Assembly: GCA_034434235.1 (NCBI GenBank)
Contig: DAOTZV010000192.1
Location: 1-64,000, forward strand
Origin: CAKZKT01 sp034434235
Lineage (GTDB): Bacteria; Chloroflexota; Anaerolineae; CG2-30-64-16
Direction: 5' to 3'
Length of the DNA stretch: 64,000 nt
The position numbers and the translations under genes were made by a program. The notes under the pieces are model-generated. The model saw only the letters and a program-made list of their open reading frames with translations. It was not told where the DNA came from and did no database searches. Shown here in pieces: positions 17,319 through 29,034 of this stretch; position 1 is the first letter of the stretch, and each line of letters opens with the position of its first letter.

Positions 17319-18626
17319 TCACCCTGTCACCTGGTCGTCTGCATCATCGCCCGTCGGCACATACCAGCCCACCGTGCGCAGTCGGGGCTGAAGTCGCTCC
17401 CGCGCCACCCGCTGCACGTCGGCGACGGTGACGGCCGCCAGCCGGTCCAGGAACTGCTCGAACCAGTTCACATCGGCCACGATCTCGCTGAAGCCGAGCC
17501 AATAGCCCTGGTCGGTCACGCTTTCGCTCGAATAGGCGAACTGGGCGCGCGTTTGCTTGATCGCCTTGGCGAGCTCTTCTTCGCTCACCGGCTCGTCGAT
17601 CACCCGCTCGATCTCGGCCAGGAGCGCGGCCTCGACTTCCTGCAGGGTGCGCCCCTGCCGGACGGTGGCCGAGAAGCTGAAGAGATACGGATCAACGGTC
17701 GAGCTCATCGAGCAGTCGGCGTCGGCGGCCAGCTCGGTCTCGACCAGCGCCTTGTAGAGCCGCGAGCTGCGGTTGGGGGTGCCGCCGCCCCAGAGCGACA
17801 TCCCCTTGGCGCCGCCCAGGATGGTGTCGAGCACGACCATGGCGTGGTAGTCGGGGTCGGTGGCCGCGGGCGCGCGGAAGGCCACTTCGAGGTACGCGGT
17901 GGCGCCCGGCCCTTCCACAACCACGCGACGTTCCCCGCGCTGCGGCGGCTCCTGCGCGGTGAAGCGCGGCAGCGGCGGCCCGGGCGGGATGGCGCCGAAC
18001 AGCCCGGCGATGCGCTCGATCATCGCCTGGCGGTCGAAGTCGCCGGCTACCGCCACGATCGCGTTGTTGGGCGCGTAGTAGGTGCGGTAGTGCGCATAGA
18101 GCTGATCGCGCGTCATCGTCTCCAGATCGCATTGCCAGCCGATGACCGAATGATGATATGGGTGCGCCTGAAACGCGGCCGCCTGCAACGCCTCGCCCAG
18201 GAGGAAGGTCGGGTTGTTCTCGCTGCCCTGGCGCTCCGAGATGATCACCGTGCGCTCCAGCTCGGTCTCGGCCGGATCGAAGAGCGCGTTGGCCATGCGG
18301 TCCGCCTCGATCTGCAACGCCAGGTCAATGCGGTCGGAGGGCAACGTCTCGAAGTAGGTGGTGAAGTCGATCCAGGTCATGCCGTTGAACATGCCGCCCT
18401 CGCGGGCGATGGCTTTGTCGAGCTCGCCCTGCGGGAAGGTCGGCGTGCCCTTGAAGAGCATGTGCTCGACCCAATGCGAGATGCCGGTGATCCCCTCGTG
18501 TTCGTTGCGGCTGCCCACCCGGTACCAGATCCAGAAGCTGGTGACGGGCGCGTGATGCATCTCGCGCAAGACGACCGTCAGGCCGTTGTCGAGTGTGGTC
18601 TTGTAGATCGGATTGAGTTGGGTCAC
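17319..18626 (-). CDS. M16 family zinc peptidase, catalytic subunit
   Basis: A 435-residue insulinase-family metallopeptidase. The inverted zinc motif HxxEH is HWVEH at residues 51-55, in GITGISHWVEHMLFKGT. A downstream glutamate about 75 residues on completes the site, in the ELERTVIISERQ segment. The C-terminal half carries GTPNRSSRLYKALVE, the substrate-binding region. It is likely an ATP-independent peptidase acting with the inactive partner encoded immediately downstream. The start is a GTG at 18626 preceded by GGAG 6 nt upstream; a longer frame runs into the AAACGT/GTGAGCAC repeats and is unlikely to be real. No signal peptide is seen, so it is probably cytoplasmic. Confidence 0.88.
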   Translation of the reverse strand: MTQLNPIYKTTLDNGLTVVLREMHHAPVTSFWIWYRVGSRNEHEGITGISHWVEHMLFKGTPTFPQGELDKAIAREGGMFNGMTWIDFTTYFETLPSDRIDLALQIEADRMANALFDPAETELERTVIISERQGSENNPTFLLGEALQAAAFQAHPYHHSVIGWQCDLETMTRDQLYAHYRTYYAPNNAIVAVAGDFDRQAMIERIAGLFGAIPPGPPLPRFTAQEPPQRGERRVVVEGPGATAYLEVAFRAPAATDPDYHAMVVLDTILGGAKGMSLWGGGTPNRSSRLYKALVETELAADADCSMSSTVDPYLFSFSATVRQGRTLQEVEAALLAEIERVIDEPVSEEELAKAIKQTRAQFAYSSESVTDQGYWLGFSEIVADVNWFEQFLDRLAAVTVADVQRVARERLQPRLRTVGWYVPTGDDADDQVTG

Positions 18627-18639
18627 GGAAGGCTCCGGG

Positions 18640-18720
18640 AAACGTGAAACGTAAAACGTAAAACGTAAAACGTGAGCACGTGAGCACGTGAGCACCTGAG
18701 CACGTGAGCACGTGAACACA
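18640..18720. repeat. AAACGT and GTGAGCAC microsatellite-like repeats
   Basis: Four near-repeats of AAACGT(A) are followed by about six near-repeats of GTGAGCAC in the gap between the UDP-glucose dehydrogenase stop and the M16 start. The AAACGTAAAACGT motif returns at 27511-27640 and 28986-29034. Confidence 0.8.
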
Positions 18721-21462
<2,742 letters not shown>

Positions 21463-21483
21463 GTACGCAAGCTCCTCGACTTC

Positions 21484-22476
21484 TCACTCATCTCGCGATA
21501 TGGCCGCGGCCTCGCGCCAGCCCATGCCGGCCCGCAACATGTAATAGCCGCCCAACGCGGTGATGGGGAACCAGAGCGCGACGTGCAACACGATCGTATA
21601 GCCGAACGCCAGGCTATACGGCACGCCCAGCGCCTCCAGCACCCGCGCGCCCACCTCGAACGTGCCGATGTAGCCGGGCGCAGAGGGCAGAGTCGTTGTC
21701 AGGTTCACCACTCCGTTCATCAGCATCAGGCCGATGAAGGTGACCGCGAAGGCAAAGGCGTGCATGACGAACCAATACTTCACCGTCTCCAGCAGCCAGA
21801 TCACCACCGAGGTGACGAAGACCATGAGCACGTCGCGGCCGCTGCGCAGGAACGAAAGCCCGACCATGAAGCGGCGGTAAAAGCCTTCGACCGGCGCGGC
21901 CAGGCGGCGGGGCAAAAACCGGTCGGCAAAGAAATGGTAGAGGGCATCGGCGCGCGGCGGGTTGGCGGCCGCGGCCAGGAAGACGATCAGTGCGCCGAAG
22001 AAGAGCCCGCTGGCGCCCACCACCACCCCGCGATACACGGTCGGAATGTGCTCGGCGCCCACGAACGGCAACGCGAAGAACACGAAGAGCAACATCACCA
22101 GGCCGTCGAACACGCGCTCGATGATGATCGGCGCCAGCGAGGTGCTGATCGGCACGCCGGCATCGCGGCGCAACACATAGGCGCGCAGCAGCTCGCCCAG
22201 CCGCGCCGGAAAGACGTTGTTGCCGAAATAGCCGATGCACACGATGGGGAAGAGCCGGCGGATCTCCAGCACCTTTACCGGCCGCAAGAGGTAATACCAG
22301 CGCCAGGTGCGCGCCCAAACCGCCAGGAAATAGACCGCCACCCCCGGCGCGATCCACCCGTAGTTGGCCGTGCGCAGATAGAACCAGACTTCTTGCAGGT
22401 GAAGCCCCTGCACCGCGAACCAGAGGAACGCCAGGCTGATCACGATGCCCAGCGCGAATTGCCATCGTCGCTTCAA
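21484..22476 (-). CDS. Flippase-like/lysylphosphatidylglycerol synthase transmembrane domain protein (YbhN/UPF0104 family)
   Basis: A 330-residue polytopic membrane protein with about eight hydrophobic segments. Family marks are NNVFPARLGELLRAYVLRR, IIIERVFDGL, and GVVNLTTTLPSAPGYIGTFEVG. The family covers the membrane half of MprF-type flippases and related glycolipid transport proteins. The 22-bp gap to UDP-glucose dehydrogenase suggests a shared role in an envelope glycolipid or polysaccharide. No ATG is available near the N-terminus. I favour a TTG at 22476, which has GGAG 7 nt upstream, while a TTG at 22533 without a ribosome site would add 19 residues. Its substrate is unknown. Confidence 0.85.
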   Translation of the reverse strand: MKRRWQFALGIVISLAFLWFAVQGLHLQEVWFYLRTANYGWIAPGVAVYFLAVWARTWRWYYLLRPVKVLEIRRLFPIVCIGYFGNNVFPARLGELLRAYVLRRDAGVPISTSLAPIIIERVFDGLVMLLFVFFALPFVGAEHIPTVYRGVVVGASGLFFGALIVFLAAAANPPRADALYHFFADRFLPRRLAAPVEGFYRRFMVGLSFLRSGRDVLMVFVTSVVIWLLETVKYWFVMHAFAFAVTFIGLMLMNGVVNLTTTLPSAPGYIGTFEVGARVLEALGVPYSLAFGYTIVLHVALWFPITALGGYYMLRAGMGWREAAAISRDE

Positions 22477-22583
22477 ACGTTTTCTCCATGGCCGCCGGAA
22501 AGGAGCGGGCGGATCGGCACCTGTCGCGGCCAATCGAACGCAAGCGCCGCCGACCCGCCCAATTGCTCGCGCCTATTGCCGAT

Positions 22584-22832
22584 TCATTCCGTGGTCGGGG
22601 TCGGCGAGCTCAACATGACGCCGAGCACCCGTTCCATCGCCATCGTATGGCTGCAAACCCCGCGCTGCTCGAAGAAATCGCATCCGCAATGCCAGACGCC
22701 GTTATCAAAGGTGACCGTATAGGACTGGTGCTTGCCCTGAAATTCCGCCGTAAAGCTCTTGAAGCTGATCCGTTCCGGCTCCTGCGCATACTCGCGCGCC
22801 TTACTGATCTTTGCGATCATCGCCGAATCCAT
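22584..22832 (-). CDS. Small SWIM zinc-finger protein
   Basis: An 82-residue protein whose core VWHCGCDFFEQRGVCSHTMAM fits the SWIM motif CxC...CxH. SWIM domains bind zinc and serve in DNA or protein binding. Here the domain stands almost alone, preceded only by a short charged helix and a beta segment (FTAEFQGKHQSYTVTFDNG). GAGGAGG precedes the ATG at 22832. It is encoded upstream of the flippase-like gene on the same strand. Small stand-alone SWIM proteins are found in several bacterial phyla, and a precise role is not known. Confidence 0.85.
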   Translation of the reverse strand: MDSAMIAKISKAREYAQEPERISFKSFTAEFQGKHQSYTVTFDNGVWHCGCDFFEQRGVCSHTMAMERVLGVMLSSPTPTTE

Positions 22833-22873
22833 AAGCAGGCCTCCTCATGACTGAAAATTGAGCGGTTGCGCGT

Positions 22874-24202
22874 CTACTTCTGTTCCACCGGCTTTCCTCC
22901 ATCCGCGCCGGCCAACAAATAGAACCGGCCGCCCTGCACCTGTTGTACCGTGTTCACCAGGCCCGCATTCCCCTGGCGGATCCACAGGTCATGGCCGGCT
23001 TCATTGAGTTGTTCGTTCAGGATCTTCTCCGCAGCGGGATCGGGGAAGAGGCCGAGGCGGACGGCCAGCAGACCTGTGCGCAGCAGTTCGACGCGCGCCT
23101 GGCTGGCATCGGCCGGGCTCAGGGTGTCGAGCTGTTGGCCGTAGCCGTTGATCAGGTCGGTGTAAGTCGCGGCCAGCTCCGCACGCAGGGCATCGGCCTG
23201 CGGCGACCAATCGGGGACCAGGTCGCTGCCGAACCCGCCGATGGCAACGCGATATTTGATCGTGAGCCAGGCAATGCGATCGTGCCGGAGGGCCAGCCGG
23301 TCGGCTTCCGCCAGCTCCGCCGAGGCATCGTAGAAGGCGGTTCGGGCCGCATCTTCCGCCAGCAGCGTCCGGCCCAGGGCTTCGGCGAGCGCCTGGCGTT
23401 CGGCCGGCGATGCCCCAAGCCAACGGCCGGCCATCTGAGCCGCGGCCTGCTGCCGTTCGGCGATGGCCGCGACCACGGCCGGGGGCAACGTCACCCCACC
23501 GCGCAGGACCGGCAACCACATTTGTGGCGGCGCGAGCTGCACGCCCGGCCCGGCGCTGGCGGCCACCAGGTCGCGACGCACCGCGTCGGCCGCGGCCTCT
23601 TCGCCGAGCCGGCGATAGGCCGCCTCGACTCGCTCCAGGATCGCGCGGCGCTGTGCCGGCAAGAGATACAGGCTATAGCGGCCGACCGTCTCGGCCTGCG
23701 CCAGCGCCAGCCGGGCGGCCGCTATCTGGTGGAGGGCGGCATAGCGCGAGGCAACTTGCAGCGAGGTGTCGGCCCGACCCATGTCGCCCACCGTCGGGCT
23801 CAGCGCGGCAATGTCTAGCGCGGCCTGAAGCGCCACGAGCGCGCGTGCCGGCTCGGTTTGCCGGTAGCGGTCGGCCAGGAGCAACCAGTGGCCGCCGCGC
23901 AGCGTGTCGGGGAGCAAGACGCTGAAGGCCAGGCCGGCGTACGCGGTCTCGAGCTCGCCGGCGTCCAGCGCGGCCCGAATCACCCGATCGTCCCCTTCGC
24001 CGGCCAGGGTGAGCACCGCCAGGTCGGCCGCGACCGCCTTGGGCCGCACCGCGCCGATCGGATCGGCCCAGGCGAGGGATCTCTCCGGCTGGCGCGCCGA
24101 GAGGAAATAGGCCGCCAACAGGCCCAGGCCCACCAACGTCAAGATCACTGCTCCGCCCAGCAAGACGATGAACAGCCGGTTCGAGTTGCGGAGCCGTCTC
24201 AT
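22874..24202 (-). CDS. Hypothetical membrane-anchored helical protein
   Basis: A 442-residue protein with one membrane helix near the N-terminus (about residues 10-34) after a basic stretch MRRLRNSNR. This gives an N-in anchor with a large outside domain. The rest is rich in Ala, Leu and Arg and reads as repeated helical hairpins (ALVALQAALDIAAL, YAALHQIAAARLALAQAE, LERVEAAYRRLGEEAAADAV), reminiscent of TPR-like arrays. I recognise no catalytic motif. The start is set at 24202, where GGGAG precedes the ATG and the basic-plus-hydrophobic N-terminus begins. It is followed by the SWIM gene on the same strand. Confidence 0.75.
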   Translation of the reverse strand: MRRLRNSNRLFIVLLGGAVILTLVGLGLLAAYFLSARQPERSLAWADPIGAVRPKAVAADLAVLTLAGEGDDRVIRAALDAGELETAYAGLAFSVLLPDTLRGGHWLLLADRYRQTEPARALVALQAALDIAALSPTVGDMGRADTSLQVASRYAALHQIAAARLALAQAETVGRYSLYLLPAQRRAILERVEAAYRRLGEEAAADAVRRDLVAASAGPGVQLAPPQMWLPVLRGGVTLPPAVVAAIAERQQAAAQMAGRWLGASPAERQALAEALGRTLLAEDAARTAFYDASAELAEADRLALRHDRIAWLTIKYRVAIGGFGSDLVPDWSPQADALRAELAATYTDLINGYGQQLDTLSPADASQARVELLRTGLLAVRLGLFPDPAAEKILNEQLNEAGHDLWIRQGNAGLVNTVQQVQGGRFYLLAGADGGKPVEQK

Positions 24203-24550
24203 GCTCCCACCATACGGTCCAAATCGCCTCCCGATCGCCTGCTCTCTCAGGCGCACAGGCAAACTGTTCCGGCGGCCGCGCGCCGCCGGCCGATAGCCGA
24301 TATAGAGTATCCTCTCCAGGGAACGGCGGTCGCAGACCGCCTACGAGCCTGCTTCCAGGGGGTCTGCGACCCCCATCGGCTCCTACGAGAAGATACCCGA
24401 TAAACGAGTCTAGTATACCACACGGTTCCCCGGTCGGAAAATTGCCCGCATCCGCGCGCGATCCTCTGAATTGACACAATGGCGGCCTGCGGAGATAATT
24501 CGCTGAGCAGGTTGAACCGATGCCAGCGTCATCGTTTGTGGAGCATTCCG
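24203..24550. other. Intergenic region between divergent genes: two GGTC-GACC hairpins and a promoter
   Basis: No gene seen. It holds two perfect 7-3-7 hairpins, GGCGGTC-GCA-GACCGCC (24325-24341) and GGGGGTC-TGC-GACCCCC (24358-24374), of the family also found at 13604 and 61652-61722. The promoter of the rightward cluster is at 24471-24499. A TATACT on the minus strand near 24412 might be the -10 for the leftward gene, but it has no good -35. Confidence 0.75.
24471..24499 (+). promoter_or_regulatory. Sigma-70 type promoter of the sugar-acid cluster
   Basis: TTGACA (24471-24476), a 17-bp spacer, then GATAAT (24494-24499). One mismatch in the -10. It lies about 50 bp before the epimerase-family start at 24551. 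Confidence 0.75.
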
Positions 24551-25342
24551 ATGCAAAAAGTGCTCATCACCGGCGCCTATGGCCTGGTAGGGAACGTTGC
24601 CTATCGCCGACTGGCGTCTCTCCCCGATCGCTACGATGTCTACGGCATGGTGCGCCGACGCGTCCCCTCGGTCCGCCTGCCGGAGGCCGACCTGGAGCCC
24701 ATCCCCGACGCCAGGCTGCGGATTGCCGATCTGACCGACTTCTCCGCGGTGCAACGGGCCGTCGAGGGCATGGACGCGGTGGTGCATCTCGCCGCTACCC
24801 CCGATCAGACCGCTCCCTGGGAGCTGGTTCACGCCAACAACATCGTCGGTACTTATCACCTCTTCGAGGCGTGCCGGCTGGCCGGCGTCCGCCGCGTGGT
24901 CTTTGCCAGCACCATTCAAGTGGTCTTCGGTTACCGGAGCGAGGAGCCGTATCGGTCGTTGCTGGAGGGGCGCTTCGAGGCGGTCTCGTTGGCCGATCTG
25001 CGGCCGATCCGCTCCGATCAGCCGCCGCGGCCGCTGAACCTGTATGCCGCGAGCAAGGTGTGGGGCGAGGCGGCGGCGCACATGTACGCGTACACGCACG
25101 GATTGTCGTGCCTGGTGTTGCGCATCGGCTGGGTGTTGGCCGACGATCGCGTGCCGCAGCGCTGGGGCGAGTCGGTCTTCGTCAGCCGACGCGACATCGC
25201 GCAGATCATCGAGCGTTGCGTCGCCGCACCGGCCGGCCTGCGCTTCGGCATCTTCTTTGGCCTGTCCAATAACCGCTACAACCTGGCCGACATCACGCCG
25301 GCGCGCGAGGTGTTGGGGTACGCGCCGGAAGATGGGTATTAG
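24551..25342 (+). CDS. NAD-dependent epimerase/dehydratase family protein, uronate-dehydrogenase-like
   Basis: A 263-residue extended SDR. The Rossmann motif GAYGLVG is at residues 8-14. Other family segments are VVHLAATPDQTAPWELVHANNIVGTYHLFEAC, VFASTIQVVFGY and the catalytic YxxxK in NLYAASKVWGE. The short length and lack of a second large domain resemble uronate dehydrogenases, which oxidise glucuronate or galacturonate to the aldarolactone. The downstream dehydratase and DapA-family genes strengthen that guess. The ATG at 24551 puts the Rossmann motif at the start and is about 50 bp after a near-consensus promoter. Other NAD-dependent sugar epimerases remain possible. Confidence 0.82.
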   Translation: MQKVLITGAYGLVGNVAYRRLASLPDRYDVYGMVRRRVPSVRLPEADLEPIPDARLRIADLTDFSAVQRAVEGMDAVVHLAATPDQTAPWELVHANNIVGTYHLFEACRLAGVRRVVFASTIQVVFGYRSEEPYRSLLEGRFEAVSLADLRPIRSDQPPRPLNLYAASKVWGEAAAHMYAYTHGLSCLVLRIGWVLADDRVPQRWGESVFVSRRDIAQIIERCVAAPAGLRFGIFFGLSNNRYNLADITPAREVLGYAPEDGY

Positions 25343-25365
25343 GGATTGGGGATAAGGAGCTTGCG

Positions 25366-26265
25366 ATGTCACATCCATCCTGGCGCGGCAGCTTTGCCAT
25401 TCCGATGACCCCGTTCGACGAGCGGGACCGGATCGACGAAGAGGTGCTGGCCGCGGAGATCGAGTTCTGCATCCAATCACGCGTCGGCGGCATCGTGACG
25501 CCGGTGATGGTGAGCGAGTTTCAGACCCTCTCCGAAGAGGAGCGCCGACTGATGATCCGCGTGCCGGTCGAAGTGGCGCGCGGCCGCGTGCCGGTCGTCG
25601 CGAACTGCGCTGCGGTCAATACGCCGCTGGCGGTCCGCTATGCGGTCTACGCGGAACAGGTAGGCGCGGCCGCGGTGATCGCCATGCCGCCCTACGGCCT
25701 CCCCGCCGATTTCGACACCGTTTACGCCTACTACAAGGCGATCTCCGATGCGATTTCCATCCCGATCTGGATCCAAAACGCCGGCGTGGCGCCCCTCTCG
25801 CTCGATCAGGTCGTCCGCCTGTGCACCGAGATCGAGCACGTGAGCTGGGTGAAAGAGGAGGTGAATCCGGGCCCGCAACGGATCGGCATGTTGCTCGATC
25901 GCAAGTGCCCGGCCATCCACGGGGTGATGGGCGGCTACGGCGGCCGCTACATGATCACCGAGTGGGCGCGCGGCGCGGCCGGGGTGATCCACGCCTGCCA
26001 GTTCTGCGACGTGGTGCAACGGGTGTGGGAGCTGCTGGACGCCGGCCAGGAGGATGCGGCGCGCGATCTCTTCGAACATCTCTTGCCCGGCCTGACGCTG
26101 GAAGGGCTGATGGGGATGGCCTTCGCCAAGGAGATCATGGTGCGCCGGGGCATCTTCAAGAACCATCGGATGCGCAGCCAGGCGCGTCCGCTGGATGCGC
26201 ACGACATGCGCGAGATAGATCGGGTGTGGGAGCGCATCCAGCCCTATCTGATCTGGCGCAAATGA
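25366..26265 (+). CDS. Dihydrodipicolinate synthase family protein (sugar-acid dehydratase/aldolase candidate)
   Basis: A 299-residue TIM-barrel protein of the DapA superfamily. It shows FAIPMTPFDERDRIDEEV, a substrate-loop region altered to VTPVMVSEFQTLSEEE instead of GTTGE, AMPPYGLP, IPIWIQNAG, and the Schiff-base lysine in VSWVKEEVNPGPQR. The altered loop argues against lysine biosynthesis. In uronate oxidation pathways a DapA-family enzyme (KdgD type) dehydrates and decarboxylates 5-keto-4-deoxyglucarate; this would fit a uronate-dehydrogenase-like gene upstream and an enolase-superfamily dehydratase downstream. AAGGAG precedes the ATG. The stop overlaps a possible ATG of the next gene. 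Confidence 0.85.
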   Translation: MSHPSWRGSFAIPMTPFDERDRIDEEVLAAEIEFCIQSRVGGIVTPVMVSEFQTLSEEERRLMIRVPVEVARGRVPVVANCAAVNTPLAVRYAVYAEQVGAAAVIAMPPYGLPADFDTVYAYYKAISDAISIPIWIQNAGVAPLSLDQVVRLCTEIEHVSWVKEEVNPGPQRIGMLLDRKCPAIHGVMGGYGGRYMITEWARGAAGVIHACQFCDVVQRVWELLDAGQEDAARDLFEHLLPGLTLEGLMGMAFAKEIMVRRGIFKNHRMRSQARPLDAHDMREIDRVWERIQPYLIWRK

Positions 26266-26282
26266 ATAAGTGGAGGGACGGT

Positions 26283-27512
26283 GTGAGCAAGGCTTTTTCT
26301 GTCCGCGCAGTGCATTGTGACTATCGCGCCAGCGAGGAAGAGGTGTATCGGGCGCTCAAGCGCGCCACCGATCCGCTGGCGCGTGCCTGGGAGAAGCTGG
26401 AGCGGGCCCGGCGCATCGGCATCAAGTTCAACCATCACTGGTCGCCGGGCCGGGTGGTGATGTATCAGGGCCATCGCCAGCAGTTGGTGAGCGATGTGGT
26501 GGCGCGCGCGGTCCTGCGCCTGTTGCGCGAGCGCACGCGGGCCGAGCTGTTCGTCGTGGACGTGGGGGTGGAGCGGCCGCTGCCGGGCGAATCGCCCGAG
26601 TCGCTCGTGCAGCTCATGCCGGTTCTGCAAGAATTCGACGTGCCGTTCATTGACGGCCATCGGGATAAGGTGGTCTGGGCGGAAGTGCCCGGCGGCGGGC
26701 AGATGTTCCGGCGCTATCCCGTGCCCCAGTGCACGGTCGAGGCCGATGCGATGGTGTCGGTGCAAAAGCTCAAGAACCACCTGTTCGCCGGCGTTACCCT
26801 CTGCTTGAAGAACCTGTTCGGCCTGATGCCGATCCAACCGCATGGCCGGCCGCGCGGCTATTACCATCACCTGGTGCGCATGCCCTATGTCTTTGCCGAT
26901 CTGGGCCGCATCTTCGACCCGGCGCTCAACATCCTCGATGGACTGGTGTGCCAGGCCGGCGAGGAATGGGGCAAGGGCGAACATCGGCGCATCTGCAACA
27001 CGCTGATCGCCGGCGACCAGGTGATCGCGACCGACGCGTGCGCCGCGCACCTGATGGGCCATGATCCGCAGGCCGATTGGCCGACCCCGCCGTTCCTGCG
27101 CGATCGCAACACTTTGCTGGTGGCGGCCCAGGCCGGCTTCGGCACCGTGGATCTGCAGGAAATTGACTTTCAAACGGAGGTGGCGGCCCCGCTCGGCGAG
27201 TTTTTCGCCAAGACGATAGATCCACCGGAGACGATCCGAAGCTGGCGCCGTACTATGGCCGAACAGGCGCTCTATTACGCGGAGCACAAGGAGGCTTTCG
27301 CGCAGAAGTACGCCGGCAAGTATATCCTGCTTCAGATGGGCGAGGTGCGCTGGTCGAGCGAGACGGGTAACCTCACGGTCAGCCGCCGCGAGCTGGCCGG
27401 CGACTTCCCCGCCCAGGCCATGTGGCTGAAGTACGTGGATCCCCAGGAGACCGAAGGGGAGCATTACGGGGTATATGAGGAGACGCTGAGGAAGATGGGG
27501 CGCGAAGAGTGA
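26283..27512 (+). CDS. DUF362 domain-containing protein
   Basis: A protein of about 409 residues. It carries DUF362 hallmarks: GIKFNHHWSPG, VSVQKLKNHLFAGVTLCLKNLFGLMP, a central GLVCQAGEEWGKGEHRRICNTLIAGDQVIATDACAAHLMG, and a conserved asparagine- and lysine-rich core. DUF362 is an uncharacterised family, often fused to ferredoxin domains; no iron-sulfur motif is seen here. The start is taken at a GTG (26283) with GGAGGGAC a few bases upstream. An ATG at 26262, overlapping the previous stop as ATGA, is the alternative and would add 7 residues. Its place between a DapA-like and an enolase-superfamily gene suggests a linked but unknown role. Confidence 0.85.
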   Translation: MSKAFSVRAVHCDYRASEEEVYRALKRATDPLARAWEKLERARRIGIKFNHHWSPGRVVMYQGHRQQLVSDVVARAVLRLLRERTRAELFVVDVGVERPLPGESPESLVQLMPVLQEFDVPFIDGHRDKVVWAEVPGGGQMFRRYPVPQCTVEADAMVSVQKLKNHLFAGVTLCLKNLFGLMPIQPHGRPRGYYHHLVRMPYVFADLGRIFDPALNILDGLVCQAGEEWGKGEHRRICNTLIAGDQVIATDACAAHLMGHDPQADWPTPPFLRDRNTLLVAAQAGFGTVDLQEIDFQTEVAAPLGEFFAKTIDPPETIRSWRRTMAEQALYYAEHKEAFAQKYAGKYILLQMGEVRWSSETGNLTVSRRELAGDFPAQAMWLKYVDPQETEGEHYGVYEETLRKMGREE

Positions 27513-27640
27513 AACGTGAAACGCAAAAACGTAAAACGTAAAAACGTAAAGCGTAAAACATCGTGCGTCATAGATCAAAGGCTAAGCAAAACATAATGAC
27601 GTTTCACGTTTCGCGTTTGACGCTTTTCACACAACACCCA
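27511..27640. repeat. AAACGT-type repeats in the DUF362-dehydratase gap
   Basis: About ten variants of (A)AAACGT and GTGAAACGT occupy most of the 144-bp gap. The right part (ACGTTTCACGTTTCGCGTTTGACG) is in inverse orientation to the left part, so a long weak hairpin can form. No promoter is convincing here. Confidence 0.7.
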
Positions 27641-27656
27641 AAGAGAGGATCTACCC

Positions 27657-28976
27657 ATGACATCTACCCAAAGCCAGGCCGTCGAGCAGGCGTTGGATAA
27701 GGTCAACACCTATTCCCGGCCGTCCGACCTCAAGATCACCGATCTGCGGGTGGCGGTGGTCTGCTCGAATTACGATTATCCGATCATCCGCATTGACACC
27801 AATCAGGGGGTGTACGGCATCGGCGAGGTGCGCGACGCCGGCCACAAGGAGAACGCGCTCCAGTTCAAGAGCATGCTCCTGGGCCAGAACCCGTGCAACG
27901 TGGACATGATCTTTCGCGCCATCAAACGCTTCGGCAACTGGGGGCGCGAAGGGGGTGGGGTCTCGGGCATCGAGATCGCGCTCTGGGATCTGGTGGGCAA
28001 AGTGTACGGCGTGCCGTGCTATCAGTTCCTGGGCGGCAAGTATCGGGATCGGGTGCGCATCTACGCGGACACGCCCACGCCCGAACAGCCCACCCCCGAG
28101 GCCTACGTCCAACGCGTGCTCGGCCGCAAGGCGCTGGGGCTCACCTTTATCAAGTTCGACATCCGGCCGGAGATATGGGAGGTCAACCCGGATTGCCTGA
28201 TCGGCACGCCGCCGCGCGGCGAATACGCGATGGGGCTGCGCTGGCGCGCGCCCGGCGCCGGCTTCGGCAGCCGCATCACCGACGCCGGCATCGAGCGCGT
28301 GCGCGAGATCGTCGCGGCCGTGCGCCAGGCGGTCGGCTGGGAGACGTCGCTCTGCATTGATCACTTCGGGCACGGCCACATGACCGCCAAGGAGGTGATC
28401 CGCCTGGGCCGGGCGCTGGAGCCGTACGGCCTGGCGTGGATGGAGGATCCGATGCCCTGGTGGGACATCGCCGGCCATAAGGAGGTGACCGATGCGATCG
28501 GCGTGCCCACGGCCGCGGGCGAGGAGCTCTATCTGTGGGACGGCTTCCGGGAGATGATCGAGACGCGGGCGGTGGACATCCTCCATCCCGATCTGCTCAC
28601 GGCCGGCGGAATGCTGGAGACGAAGCGGATCGCGGATTACGGCGAACGGTATGGCCTGCCGACCGCGCTGCACTTTGCCGGTTCGCCCATCGCCTTCATG
28701 GCCAATCTGCACACGGCCGCCGCCATTCCCAGCTTCGTGGCGCTGGAACATCACGGCCTCGATCTGCCGTTCTGGAGCAGCCTGGTGAAGGGCCTGCCCG
28801 AGCCGCTCATGGAGGATGGCTTCGTGCGCGTGCCCGAGCGGCCCGGGCTGGGCGTGGACCTGGACTACGACGGGATCGCGGCCAACCTGCGCTTCCCCGG
28901 CCTCTTTGAGCCCACCGACGAGTGGAACACGCCGAAGCTGGGGTTCTGGCAGCCGGATCGGCGGTGGGATAAGTAG
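27657..28976 (+). CDS. Mandelate racemase/muconate lactonizing enzyme family protein (sugar-acid dehydratase candidate)
   Basis: A 439-residue enolase-superfamily enzyme. The N-terminal capping domain ends near residue 130; the barrel domain follows. Metal ligands are visible as D235 in CIDHFG, E263 in WMEDPMPWWD and E289 in AAGEELY. Possible acid/base residues are K166 in FIKFDI and H339 in ALHFAGSP. The family abstracts a proton alpha to a carboxylate; most sugar-acid members are dehydratases. With a uronate-dehydrogenase-like gene and a DapA-family gene in the same direction, an aldarate or aldonate dehydratase is the best guess. GAGAGG precedes the ATG. Substrate specificity cannot be read from sequence alone. 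Confidence 0.87.
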   Translation: MTSTQSQAVEQALDKVNTYSRPSDLKITDLRVAVVCSNYDYPIIRIDTNQGVYGIGEVRDAGHKENALQFKSMLLGQNPCNVDMIFRAIKRFGNWGREGGGVSGIEIALWDLVGKVYGVPCYQFLGGKYRDRVRIYADTPTPEQPTPEAYVQRVLGRKALGLTFIKFDIRPEIWEVNPDCLIGTPPRGEYAMGLRWRAPGAGFGSRITDAGIERVREIVAAVRQAVGWETSLCIDHFGHGHMTAKEVIRLGRALEPYGLAWMEDPMPWWDIAGHKEVTDAIGVPTAAGEELYLWDGFREMIETRAVDILHPDLLTAGGMLETKRIADYGERYGLPTALHFAGSPIAFMANLHTAAAIPSFVALEHHGLDLPFWSSLVKGLPEPLMEDGFVRVPERPGLGVDLDYDGIAANLRFPGLFEPTDEWNTPKLGFWQPDRRWDK

Positions 28977-28985
28977 GGGGTCGGG

Positions 28986-29034
28986 CGTAAAACGTCAAAC
29001 GTTAAACGTAAAGCGTAAAACGTAAAACGTCAGG
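28986..29034. repeat. AAACGT-type repeats between convergent genes
   Basis: Roughly six variants of AAACGT in the 53-bp gap between two convergent genes; the array just enters the 3' end of the leftward gene. No terminator hairpin is evident. Confidence 0.7.

Noticed and set aside
24412..24440. Leftward promoter for the gene at 22874-24202
   Set aside because: TATACT is present but no -35 box fits, and it is about 200 bp from the start; kept only as a remark.
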